Of a DNA stretch of 64,000 nucleotides, positions 16,765 through 25,044 are shown one piece after another. The translations under genes were made by a program, and so were the position numbers. Location of the stretch: contig NZ_SZQL01000008.1 in the NCBI RefSeq assembly GCF_005233845.1, positions 62,001 to 126,000 on the forward strand, in the 5' to 3' direction. Each line of letters begins with the position of its first letter. The first letter of the stretch is position 1. The notes beneath the pieces are model-generated. The model worked only from the letters and a program-made list of their open reading frames with translations, searched no databases and had not been told where the DNA came from. The stretch is from Ilyomonas limi. GTDB taxonomy: Bacteria > Bacteroidota > Bacteroidia > Chitinophagales > Chitinophagaceae.

Positions 16765-19170
16765 CTACTCACTTCGCAAGCTTTTTACCGGGTTTACAAT
16801 AGCAGCTCTCACTGCTTTATATCCTACTGTTATCCAGGCGATAATGACAGATGCAAGAATGGCAACGATAAATATCCAAATACCAATATGAATGCGGTAA
16901 GCAAAGCTTTGCAGCCAGTTGTTGCTCACATACCAGGCAACCGGTGCAGCAATTACAAAAGCAACGATAATGAGCAGCGTAAACTCTTTTGAAAATATAA
17001 AAACTATATGGCTGATGCCTGCACCCAGCACTTTACGGATGCCTACTTCCTTTGTTTTTTGCACTGCCATAAAAGACACCAATCCATACAAGCCTAGGCA
17101 GGAGATAAAAATGGCAAGCCCGGCAAAGATTTTATACAACAAAGACAATTGTTGCTCCTGGCGATAAAATGCATTGATAGTATCTTCAAAGAATTGAGCA
17201 TTGTAGGCGTACTCGGGATAGTTTTGATTCCACAAACGTTCAATGCTGTTTTGTGCAGCCTGCAGGTTGGAAGTATGCAGTTTTATGGCAATGTTGGAAT
17301 AGGAACTTTTCCTTGTAGTGATGGCTAAAGGCCTTACTTCCTCGCGCAGCGAAGTGGTTTTAAAATCTTTTACTACGCCAACAATTTCATTCCATCTGCC
17401 ACCACCAAAACGGATAGTTTTACCTATTACATTGTCTAGTTTGTTCGGACTTAACCGTTTTGCTAAAGATTCATTTACCAATATTTCATTTACCGTATCG
17501 CTGGCTGCATAATTTCGCCCTGCAACAAGCTGCATACCATAGGCGTTCAAATAATTTTCATCACCAAACTTTAAATACAACTGATACTTTTCCCCAGGCT
17601 GTTGGTTATAGGCAAAATTGGTGGACATACCATTGTCGGATGAAGGCATATCGCTGTTGAAAGATACATTCTGAACACCCGGCAGTGCCAGCAGTTGCTG
17701 CTTGAATGCATCTTGCCGTGCAAGGCTCAAACTATCAGTATTACTATACAACACCAGCACGGCATCCTTATTAAAACCAAGGTCGGCTTTACTGATAAAA
17801 TCCATTTGGCTGATGGCAACAATAGTAGCAATAATGAGCACCTGCGAAATGGCAAACTGCGTAATGACCAATCCCCTGCGCAGAGAAATGCTGCCGCTTT
17901 TGGCTGTACTAATTCTGTTTCGTAAAGCAGTAATCGGATTAAACCCGGATAAAACAAAGGCAGGATATAAGCCAGCTAATAACGTAACAACAACAGATAG
18001 CGCAGCTAACAGGAGTAGGTATTTGGGTGTAAACAAATTCAACTCCTCTTCTATTGAAGCGATGTGTTTTACAAAAGGCAATGACAGGTGCACAGCCATA
18101 AGCGCAATTACCACCGCAATGCCAACAATTATAGCCGTTTCGCCCATCATTTGCCTGAAGAGGCCTGCGCGGTTGCCGCCCAGCACTTTGCGGATGCCCA
18201 CCTCGCGGCTGCGGTTAACAGCCTGTGCGGTAGATAAATTAATAAAGTTGATGCAAGCCATAACGATAATCACTATACCAATCAAAGACAAGGTCCATAA
18301 CGTTGTTTTGCTTACACCCGGCTCGCCAAATAAAGGAAACCTTGTATCGCTGTGCATGTCTGCCAGTGGCTGCAAAAAGTTAGCCTTCCCTTTTTCTAAA
18401 GTATAATGCGCTTTACTAAACTGCAACAGGCGTTTGTTTACATTATCCGGCGTTACATTTGGCGGCAGCAAGGCATACATTTGATGATTGCTGCTTACAT
18501 TTCCCCAGTCTTCGTTATAGCCATAATTATCGCCATGCGGTTTCATGGTTTTATAAGAAATCAGCACCATCAAAGGCAAATCTGTGTTTTGTGGTACATC
18601 TTCCAATATGCCATTTACCTTAGCTGTAAAAGCATTATCTACAACCAATGTTTTACCCAAGGCTTGCTGCCAATTGCCAAAGTATTTTGCAGCCTGGCTT
18701 TTACTTAATACCATGCTGTTTGGCTCACCTAATACAGCCGCACTGCCGGCAAGCCATTGATAACTATCAAATACTTTAAAAAATTCCGGCTCGGCAAAAA
18801 AGATACCTTTATCCTCAATAAATTTCTTACTGTTTTCAGCAGTACCATTGGGTACCATCACCTGGCTGCCGTAAATGCAGTCAATACCTGCAAATTGTAT
18901 ATCGGGCATTTCGGTACGCAACGCAGGCAATGCCAGATAAGCAATACCCGGATTATAACTCATACCATCAGAAAACTTTATTTGCGTGACTACATGGTAA
19001 ATGTTGTTATAGCTTTTCTGAAACTTCTCATAGCTCATTTCATAGCTTACGATGATAAAGAGCAGCAGGCTGGCAGCAATGCCGGCAGATAATCCGGCAA
19101 TATTGATGACGGAAAAAACCTTGTTTCTTTTCAGGTTTCGCCAGGCGATGATAAAGTAGTTCTTTAGCAT
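16765..19170 (-). CDS. FtsX/MacB-type orphan permease, array member 3
   Basis: An 801-residue member beginning MLKNYFIIAWRNLKRNK. First motif NRSREVGIRKVLGG at about 319-332, fifth helix from SLRRGLVITQF, second motif KTKEVGIRKVLGA at about 705, tail NPVKSLRSE. The second periplasmic domain starts NVSFNSDMPSSDNGMSTNF, clearly akin to those of the genes at 10824 and 33912 (NVSFSFGSPSSDDNW). It is the first gene behind the sigma-54-like promoter at 19284-19302 (leader about 100 nt) and is framed by two inverted 128-bp repeats. Start ATG at 19168-19170 fits the family N-terminus. Confidence 0.93.
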   Translation of the reverse strand: MLKNYFIIAWRNLKRNKVFSVINIAGLSAGIAASLLLFIIVSYEMSYEKFQKSYNNIYHVVTQIKFSDGMSYNPGIAYLALPALRTEMPDIQFAGIDCIYGSQVMVPNGTAENSKKFIEDKGIFFAEPEFFKVFDSYQWLAGSAAVLGEPNSMVLSKSQAAKYFGNWQQALGKTLVVDNAFTAKVNGILEDVPQNTDLPLMVLISYKTMKPHGDNYGYNEDWGNVSSNHQMYALLPPNVTPDNVNKRLLQFSKAHYTLEKGKANFLQPLADMHSDTRFPLFGEPGVSKTTLWTLSLIGIVIIVMACINFINLSTAQAVNRSREVGIRKVLGGNRAGLFRQMMGETAIIVGIAVVIALMAVHLSLPFVKHIASIEEELNLFTPKYLLLLAALSVVVTLLAGLYPAFVLSGFNPITALRNRISTAKSGSISLRRGLVITQFAISQVLIIATIVAISQMDFISKADLGFNKDAVLVLYSNTDSLSLARQDAFKQQLLALPGVQNVSFNSDMPSSDNGMSTNFAYNQQPGEKYQLYLKFGDENYLNAYGMQLVAGRNYAASDTVNEILVNESLAKRLSPNKLDNVIGKTIRFGGGRWNEIVGVVKDFKTTSLREEVRPLAITTRKSSYSNIAIKLHTSNLQAAQNSIERLWNQNYPEYAYNAQFFEDTINAFYRQEQQLSLLYKIFAGLAIFISCLGLYGLVSFMAVQKTKEVGIRKVLGAGISHIVFIFSKEFTLLIIVAFVIAAPVAWYVSNNWLQSFAYRIHIGIWIFIVAILASVIIAWITVGYKAVRAAIVNPVKSLRSE

Positions 19171-19283
19171 AGCTTATGAGTTAGAGGTCATTGGTAGTGT
19201 ATTGGTGAATGGTGAATGGTCAAGAATGAAATGTTGTTCTGCTTTATTGTTAAAATATCCAATTAATTATTCGCCATCTCCAG

Positions 19284-19302
19284 TTTTCAACAGCTGTGCC
19301 AA
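19284..19302 (-). promoter_or_regulatory. Sigma-54-like promoter of the 16765-19170 gene
   Basis: On the - strand TTGGCAC-N5(AGCTG)-TTGAAAA. The -24 half matches the sigma-54 consensus TGGCAC exactly; the -12 half is TTGAA where TTGCA is usual. The same pattern stands before three other permease genes in this window. Its palindrome lies about 45 bp upstream (19347-19374). Confidence 0.7.
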
Positions 19303-19346
19303 TGCTGAAATGCTTTGCAGGTAAGGCTTTCAGCGGATTATAACAA

Positions 19347-19374
19347 AACAGGTGTTCGATAACGAACACCTGTT
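19347..19374 (-). promoter_or_regulatory. Palindromic activator site (UAS) for the promoter at 19284
   Basis: Perfect inverted repeat with 12-bp arms AACAGGTGTTCG and CGAACACCTGTT separated by ATAA. It lies at the distance expected of an enhancer site for an NtrC-type activator. The following bases (TGTACGGTTATG) are also conserved at the 41.6- and 54.5-kb copies. Confidence 0.7.
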
Positions 19375-19384
19375 GTACGGTTAT

Positions 19385-19512
19385 GCCCCCAGCGCCTGAA
19401 GGAGAGTTTGTAAGTCCAAAGATGGAATTTGGAAGCAATATATTACAGACTTATATGAAAATCATTATCCGAAATAAATCATATTAATAGCTCCCCTTCA
19501 GGGGCTGGGGGC
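19385..19512. repeat. 128-bp repeat element, copy 2 of an inverted pair
   Basis: Reverse-complement counterpart of 16634-16762, with the same GCCCCCAG..CTGAAGG ends and centre (ATATTACAGACTTATATG). It lies between the stop codon of the gene at 19519 and the palindrome at 19347-19374. With copy 1 it encloses one permease gene and its promoter. Confidence 0.85.
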
Positions 19513-19518
19513 TTCTTT

Positions 19519-21900
19519 TTATTCATTTCTTAAACTATTTACCGGGTTTGCTAGTGCTGCTTTTATTGATTGAAAGCTGATCGTTAACAGGGAGATGAGC
19601 ATGGCAGCAATGCCTGCTATCACAAATATCCACCAGCTTATCTCAATACGGTACTGATAATTTTGCAGCCAGTTGTGCATTGTCCACCACGCCACCGGAA
19701 AAGCAATCAGGCAGGAAATAACAACCAGTAACATAAAATCTTTTGATAATAAGGTGGTAATGCCCGAAACACTGGCACCCAGCACTTTCCGGATACCAAT
19801 CTCCTTGGTTCTGCGCTCTGCAGTGTAAGCTGCCAAACCAAACAAGCCTAAACAAGAGATAATAATTGCTAAAGCTGCAAACACCCTCGATAATTTACTG
19901 ATGAGCATTTCACTCAAAAACATTTTGTTGAACTGATCATCTACAAAGGTGTACGTGAAAGGATAAGCCGGATTGTCTTTTTTCATTACGGCTTCGATTG
20001 TTGCCAGGGCTTTTTCTACATTAGCTCCCTGTTTCAGCCGCAGATACATTTTGTTGGTATGTTCCGGCGCTGTGCAGGAAAACACTACGGGGTCGGGCTT
20101 GCCGTACATATTGCCATATACATAATCGTTTACCACGCCCACCACAGTAAGTAGCTGACCGCTTGTATCACCCGAATTCCACAATGTTTTACCAATGGCA
20201 CTTTCTTTCCCCATCAGCTTTTCTAACGACCGGGTAATAATAACATTTAAATTTTTTGACTGAATAGAATCTGTTGGCACAAAGTCTCTTCCTTCCAACA
20301 ACTTTATACCGGAAGTGCTCATAAATTCCGGCGTTACATTTCTTCCTGAAACTAATATTTGCGCATCAGGCGCTTTGCCCTGCCATGTTAAACTTCCCGT
20401 ATTATTGCCGCCATATAAGGTGGTATGGTCACTCGCCGCTACATTTTCCACTACACCCGTATTTAGCAAATCCTGTTTCATAACGGTGAAATACTTAGCT
20501 ACATCGCCCTGCAATTCGGCTTGTACCAGGTTGTTTTTATTAAAGCCAAGATTGCGGTTCTTCACATGCTGTATCTGTTGGTAAATAATAACAGTAGCAA
20601 TAATAAGCACAATAGAAATGCTGAATTGCAGTACCACCAATCCTTTACGGATGAAGGCTGCACTGCCCCCTTTTGTTTTAATTCCTTTTAATACAAACAC
20701 CGGATTGAAGGATGACAAATACAAAGAAGGATAACTACCCGCCAGTAAACCACAAATAAAAGTAATAAGCAGCAATGCAGTTAAATGAATGGGATTAGCT
20801 ACATCTAAAGACAACTCTTTTTGCACTAACGTATTAAATGAAGGTAATACCAATGTCATGATAGCAACTGCAACAATGGCTGCAAGCAATGCCATCAACA
20901 AGGCTTCGCCAATAAATTGTGCAACCAACATATTCTTACCTGAGCCCAGCACTTTTCTTACGCCCACCTCTCTTGCTCGTATTTCGCTGCGTGCTGTAGC
21001 AAGATTCATAAAATTGATACAGGCAATCAACAGAATAATCCAGGCAATAACAGAAAATAGGCGCACATACGTTATCTGACCACCGCCTGTTGGTTTGCCA
21101 TTCTCAAAATCATCGTATAAATGCCATTGACTCATGCTCCATAAAAAAGGACGCGCAATAGACTTTGGTTCGCGCTGCTGTATAAAATTGTACAATAGTT
21201 TATTTACAGATGCGGAGGCAACGCCGGGCTTTAATTCAATATATGTGCTTAGTGAATTGTTTCCCCAGTTATGCAGCCAGGGACTGGCATCAAAAACAAT
21301 TTCAAAAGGTGCTACCCACTCAAATTGCAAAGAAGAATTTGCGGGAATGTCTTTTAACACGCCGGTTATTATATAATCCTGTTTGTTATCAACACGTATT
21401 GTTTTACCCACTACATTTCTATCTTTTCCAAAGAATTTTATTGCTGCTTTTTCTGTTATTACCAATGAATAGCGCTGCGCAAAAGCGGTCTTTGCATTGC
21501 CTTCTACAAACGGAAAGGTAAACATGCTGAACAGAGAAGGCTCTGCATATAAGCCCGCAGCATACATGGCTTTATCATTCACTGTAAACAGCGTGGCATC
21601 TTCATCGTACACGCGACAGGTATTGGCAATACCCGGAATTTCTGCCTGCATAGCAGGTGCTAATACACCCGGCGTAGAACCGAAAGTGGCAGTATAGGTA
21701 TCATACTTTTGGTTTTCGCGAATAAAGTACAACCTGTCTTTCTTTGTATTGAAGTTGTCATAACTTACTTCACTCTCTACCCACAAAAAAATAAGCCCTG
21801 CACAGGCAATACCAATTGCCAAACCAAAAATGTTTAAAAAACTATATCCTTTATTTTTCAGGAGGCTGCGGATGGCAGTTTTAAAGAAGTTCTGAAGCAT
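19519..21900 (-). CDS. FtsX/MacB-type orphan permease, array member 4
   Basis: A 793-residue member counted from MLQNFFKTAIRSLLKNK at 21900; the open frame reaches 21990, but the extra 30 codons lack family likeness. First motif IRAREVGVRKVLGS at about 307-320, fifth helix from IRKGLVVLQF, second motif RTKEIGIRKVLGA at about 697. The tail is a variant, NPVNSLRNE. The loop MSQWHLYDDFENGKPTGG before TM2 is shared almost word for word with the gene at 44273 (MSHWHLYSDFENGKNTGG), so these two are close paralogues although 22 kb apart. Upstream there is a hairpin repeat but no recognisable sigma-54 site; it may be read from the 24.6-kb promoter through the 22190 gene. Confidence 0.93.
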   Translation of the reverse strand: MLQNFFKTAIRSLLKNKGYSFLNIFGLAIGIACAGLIFLWVESEVSYDNFNTKKDRLYFIRENQKYDTYTATFGSTPGVLAPAMQAEIPGIANTCRVYDEDATLFTVNDKAMYAAGLYAEPSLFSMFTFPFVEGNAKTAFAQRYSLVITEKAAIKFFGKDRNVVGKTIRVDNKQDYIITGVLKDIPANSSLQFEWVAPFEIVFDASPWLHNWGNNSLSTYIELKPGVASASVNKLLYNFIQQREPKSIARPFLWSMSQWHLYDDFENGKPTGGGQITYVRLFSVIAWIILLIACINFMNLATARSEIRAREVGVRKVLGSGKNMLVAQFIGEALLMALLAAIVAVAIMTLVLPSFNTLVQKELSLDVANPIHLTALLLITFICGLLAGSYPSLYLSSFNPVFVLKGIKTKGGSAAFIRKGLVVLQFSISIVLIIATVIIYQQIQHVKNRNLGFNKNNLVQAELQGDVAKYFTVMKQDLLNTGVVENVAASDHTTLYGGNNTGSLTWQGKAPDAQILVSGRNVTPEFMSTSGIKLLEGRDFVPTDSIQSKNLNVIITRSLEKLMGKESAIGKTLWNSGDTSGQLLTVVGVVNDYVYGNMYGKPDPVVFSCTAPEHTNKMYLRLKQGANVEKALATIEAVMKKDNPAYPFTYTFVDDQFNKMFLSEMLISKLSRVFAALAIIISCLGLFGLAAYTAERRTKEIGIRKVLGASVSGITTLLSKDFMLLVVISCLIAFPVAWWTMHNWLQNYQYRIEISWWIFVIAGIAAMLISLLTISFQSIKAALANPVNSLRNE

Positions 21901-22023
21901 GGATAAAGATTTAAAAAGTGAAAAATATAAGGCAAAAGGGATTCTTTGTAAACAACAAGCATCTGATTGGCTTTTGCCACAAACATGCAAACGTTGTGTT
22001 GAATACTAAAGTATAATCATAAT

Positions 22024-22144
22024 CGTTATTACGAGCATAGCGAAGCAATCTGTGCTGTGCCTCGAATCATTATTGATGGCTTATTTTGATTTAATTACTA
22101 TTCACAGATTGCTTCCTGCTTCGTGCCTCGCAGTCGCAATAACG
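22024..22144. repeat. Hairpin repeat of the CGTTATTNCGAGG..GAAGCAATCTGTG type
   Basis: Two arms, CGTTATTACGAG..GAAGCAATCTGTG and CACAGATTGCTTC..CGCAATAACG, are near-complementary over about 45 nt and enclose a short spacer. Words of this kind (ATTGCGAGGCACGAAGCAATCTG) are dispersed in many bacterial genomes. No ORF inside; MITE-like, non-autonomous. Confidence 0.75.
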
Positions 22145-22189
22145 ATGCTTATTGATGTCATAAAACTTACAAACCTTTTCACTGCTCTC

Positions 22190-24559
22190 CTACTCGCTCC
22201 GCAATGCCTTTACAGGGTTGCGCTGCGCTGCCCTGAATGCTTTGCTGCTCACCGTAATAAAAGCAATGAGGAATGCACAGGCGCCAGCTATTGCAAACAC
22301 CCACCATTGCAACTCGGTGCGATACGCATAGTTGGTAAGCCATTTATTCATCATAAACCAGGCAATGGGAAAAGCAATTAAGAACGAAATAAACACCAGT
22401 TTCATAAAGTCTTTGCTCAGCAACACAATGATATTGCTGATGCTTGCACCCAACGTTTTGCGGATACCAATTTCCTTGATTTTTGTTTCTGCCATGTAGG
22501 TTACCAAACCAAACAAACCAAGGCAAGAAATGATAATGGCAATGCCTGCAAAACAATTGAACAACTCGCCTACATGAATATCGTTTTTATACATCTCATC
22601 AAACCGCTGGTCTAAAAACTGGTACTCCAATTCATAATCAGGGTTATACTGTTTCCATGCTTTTTGAATAGCAGCAATGGCTTGCGGTGCATTGTTGCTG
22701 TTGGTTTTTACATAAAAACGCCACCAGTTCCAAAAGTTTTGATACGAAAGAATGCAAGGCTGAATATTCAACCGCATATTTTGAAAGTGAAAATCTTTTA
22801 CCACGCCTACAATAGTGCCTTCCCTGTCATGAAATTTAAACCGTTTACCCACCGGATCTTTCATGTGCATTTGCCGTACGGCTTCTTCATTGATAATATA
22901 ATGTGCGCTATCGGCGGGCGTTCCGCTAAAGCCAGTACCACTTACCAGTTGCAGGTTCATTACTTTCAAAAAATTGCGGTCCACATCCATCTGGTTAATC
23001 ATAAAGTTTGCCTGGTCAGCCGTTTTGCCATCCCACTCGGCATCGCCGGTAGAGCTTTGGATATTCATAATATCATTAGAACCGGCAGTAATACTTGTAA
23101 TACCCGGCACTTTTTCCAGCTCGGCTTTTATAGCATCATAATGGTCTGCAAACTTGCGTCCGTTAAAAGTGATGATGTTTTCTTTATCGAAACCTAAATT
23201 CTTTTGCCTGATGTATTTTAATTGCTGGCCAATAATGACGGTAGAAATAATCAAAATAATAGAACAGGTAAACTGCACCACTACCAGCATTTTACGAAAA
23301 ACAGCGTTTTTACCTAAGCCCGGAATTAACCCTTTCAAAGCCACAGCCGGATTGAAAGAAGACAAAGTAAGGGCAGGATAAATGCCTGCAAATAATACCG
23401 TCACCAGCAAGGCGCAGGCATACAATACCAGCACTCTGCCATCGTAAAAATTAAAGATTAAATTTTTGCCGGATAGCTCATTGTAAAATGGCATGATGGC
23501 ATAAATAATCACGAGTGAAAGTACCATTGCTATAATAAACACCAGCAATGACTCGGTAATAAACTGCCAGAACAATTGCTTTTTGCCGGCACCAATTACC
23601 TTGCGCACACTTACTTCTTTGGCGCGCTTGGTAGCCCTTGCCGTTACCAGGTTTATATAGTTGATACAGGCAATCAATAAAATAACGATTGCTATTACAA
23701 AGAATATTTTTACTACCTGTACACCATTGTCTTCGCCGGTAGGCGTATATAAATGCACATTTTTCAGCGGTTGCATTACATAGTATAGGTCCTTAATAAA
23801 ATCTTCCTGCTGATTCTTGCGATGCACATCTGCCAGTTGCTTGCCCAACAAGGCTGCATCCGTGCCCGGCTTTATAAGAAAAAAAGTATTGTAATTATAA
23901 TTGCCCCAATCGGCATCCAAACCTTTCCAGTAACTGTCTGCCGTATATCCTTCATTTAAAATGCTGAAAGGCATTACAATATCGTAGCGAACAGAGGAAT
24001 TTTGAGGCATGTCTTTGAATACGCCCGTTACAGTAAAATTGTCTTTATTATTTACCTTTATTACTTTACCTACCGCATCTTCGTTACCAAAATATTTCTT
24101 TGCAGTTGTTTGCGATATAACCATCGAACGGTTATCGGTAAAAGGTTTGGCTGCACTGCCTTCTATAACTGGAAAACTGAAGATAGTAAACAACGATGGG
24201 TCGGCATAAGCAGTTCTTTTTTCATCAAATTTTTTGTCGTTATACTGCATCAGTATATCGCCGTTATCCGATATACGCACGGCATTTTCAACAGCCGGTA
24301 TTTGCTGCTTTGCAAAAGTGGCAAGTGGCGCCGGCGTGGTGCCCCACACCTGCTTACGGTCTTTATCAAAAGTTGGTGCAGCGGTATAAAGACGATCAAT
24401 CTTTTCATTGAATTTATCAAAGCTCAATTCGTCCCACACCCACAGCAAAAGCAAAATACTTGCAGTAAGGCTAATGGCTAAACCAAATATGTTTATCAGC
24501 GAGTAGGTTTTATTTTTAGTAAGCGTGCGATACGCTATTTGCAAATAATTTCTAAGCAT
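22190..24559 (-). CDS. FtsX/MacB-type orphan permease, array member 5
   Basis: A 789-residue member from MLRNYLQIAYRTLTKNK at 24559; the frame is open 31 codons further, but that part is unlike any paralogue. First motif KRAKEVSVRKVIGAG at about 311-325 (Ser for the usual Gly), fifth helix from FRKMLVVVQF, second motif KIKEIGIRKTLGA at about 693. The tail is the most divergent of the array, RNPVKALRSE. The first periplasmic domain has the SFDKFNEKIDRLY opening shared with member 4. It follows the sigma-54-like promoter at 24634-24652 with a leader of about 65 nt. Confidence 0.93.
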   Translation of the reverse strand: MLRNYLQIAYRTLTKNKTYSLINIFGLAISLTASILLLLWVWDELSFDKFNEKIDRLYTAAPTFDKDRKQVWGTTPAPLATFAKQQIPAVENAVRISDNGDILMQYNDKKFDEKRTAYADPSLFTIFSFPVIEGSAAKPFTDNRSMVISQTTAKKYFGNEDAVGKVIKVNNKDNFTVTGVFKDMPQNSSVRYDIVMPFSILNEGYTADSYWKGLDADWGNYNYNTFFLIKPGTDAALLGKQLADVHRKNQQEDFIKDLYYVMQPLKNVHLYTPTGEDNGVQVVKIFFVIAIVILLIACINYINLVTARATKRAKEVSVRKVIGAGKKQLFWQFITESLLVFIIAMVLSLVIIYAIMPFYNELSGKNLIFNFYDGRVLVLYACALLVTVLFAGIYPALTLSSFNPAVALKGLIPGLGKNAVFRKMLVVVQFTCSIILIISTVIIGQQLKYIRQKNLGFDKENIITFNGRKFADHYDAIKAELEKVPGITSITAGSNDIMNIQSSTGDAEWDGKTADQANFMINQMDVDRNFLKVMNLQLVSGTGFSGTPADSAHYIINEEAVRQMHMKDPVGKRFKFHDREGTIVGVVKDFHFQNMRLNIQPCILSYQNFWNWWRFYVKTNSNNAPQAIAAIQKAWKQYNPDYELEYQFLDQRFDEMYKNDIHVGELFNCFAGIAIIISCLGLFGLVTYMAETKIKEIGIRKTLGASISNIIVLLSKDFMKLVFISFLIAFPIAWFMMNKWLTNYAYRTELQWWVFAIAGACAFLIAFITVSSKAFRAAQRNPVKALRSE

Positions 24560-24633
24560 ACATACTATTGTACTTAAAAAATAACAGATTAGTGAGCAGC
24601 CTGGTGCTTCAGATGCTCGTTCCGGTTTGATTC

Positions 24634-24652
24634 CATTCAATGGGTATGCCAA
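24634..24652 (-). promoter_or_regulatory. Sigma-54-like promoter of the 22190-24559 gene
   Basis: On the - strand TTGGCAT-N5(ACCCA)-TTGAATG. Same spacing and -12 variant as at 19284, 41543 and 54420. Confidence 0.65.
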
Positions 24653-24700
24653 TGCTAAAATGCTTTACTGGCGCTACTTTCAGCCAATACAACAATAAGA

Positions 24701-24720
24701 GGTGTACGATAACGAACAGC
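24701..24720 (-). promoter_or_regulatory. Degenerate palindromic activator site for the promoter at 24634
   Basis: GGTGTACG-ATAA-CGAACAGC, an imperfect version of the palindrome at 19347-19374, again about 50 bp upstream of the promoter; the flank GGTTGTGCGG is also similar. Confidence 0.55.
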
Positions 24721-24752
24721 GGTTGTGCGGAAGTGAATGGATGGAAAGAAGC

Positions 24753-25044
24753 TAAATCTGCTACTAATTATAGCATCAATTAAGCAGGTAGCCGCGTAAG
24801 CTAATGTAAGTTTAAAACAGGTTTGATTAAAGCAATTCGCACCCATCCTTGTGTGCAGCTAATCCTGACTGTCCGAAATACCGGCAGGATTAGCTGTAAA
24901 TCATTATTAATGGCCCAGTTAAAAATTATTGTAAGGTTTCTCAGCTAAAGGTTTCTTCTGATTTTACTACAACCTGTAGATTGCCTCCACACTCACAATA
25001 ATGTTGATATTTTTGCACCATACATGTCACATCACAGATCACCC
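24753..25044. other. Gap behind the gene at 25045, with one inverted repeat
   Basis: Remainder of the 485-bp gap. At 24856-24896 a perfect inverted repeat, CAGCTAATCCTG and CAGGATTAGCTG (12-bp arms, 17-nt loop), lies about 150 bp behind the stop of the 25045 gene. It has no T-tract on either strand, so terminator function is uncertain. Nothing else is recognisable. Confidence 0.55.

Noticed and set aside
17702-18406. Long ORF (234 codons) on the strand opposite to a permease gene
   Set aside because: It lies wholly inside the 16765-19170 gene, has no family likeness and shadows the conserved helices; the same holds for many other opposite-strand ORFs in the array.
19347-19374. Palindrome as a rho-independent terminator
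   Set aside because: No T-tract on either strand, and the same palindrome recurs at fixed distance from a sigma-54-like promoter; an activator site explains it better.
16634-19512. Composite transposon around member 3
   Set aside because: No transposase gene and no visible target-site duplication; only the inverted repeat pair is supported.
21901-21990. Longer N-terminus for member 4 (and likewise 24560-24652 for member 5, 54355-54426 for member 16)
   Set aside because: All paralogues begin with M(F/L/I/V).N(Y/F) followed by an amphipathic stretch; the extensions have no such likeness and for members 5 and 16 run over the promoter leader.
21950-21995. TGTGGCAAAAGCCAATCA as sigma-54 promoter of member 4
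   Set aside because: The -24 part is fair, but no -12 TTG(A/C) stands at the right distance and there is no palindrome upstream.
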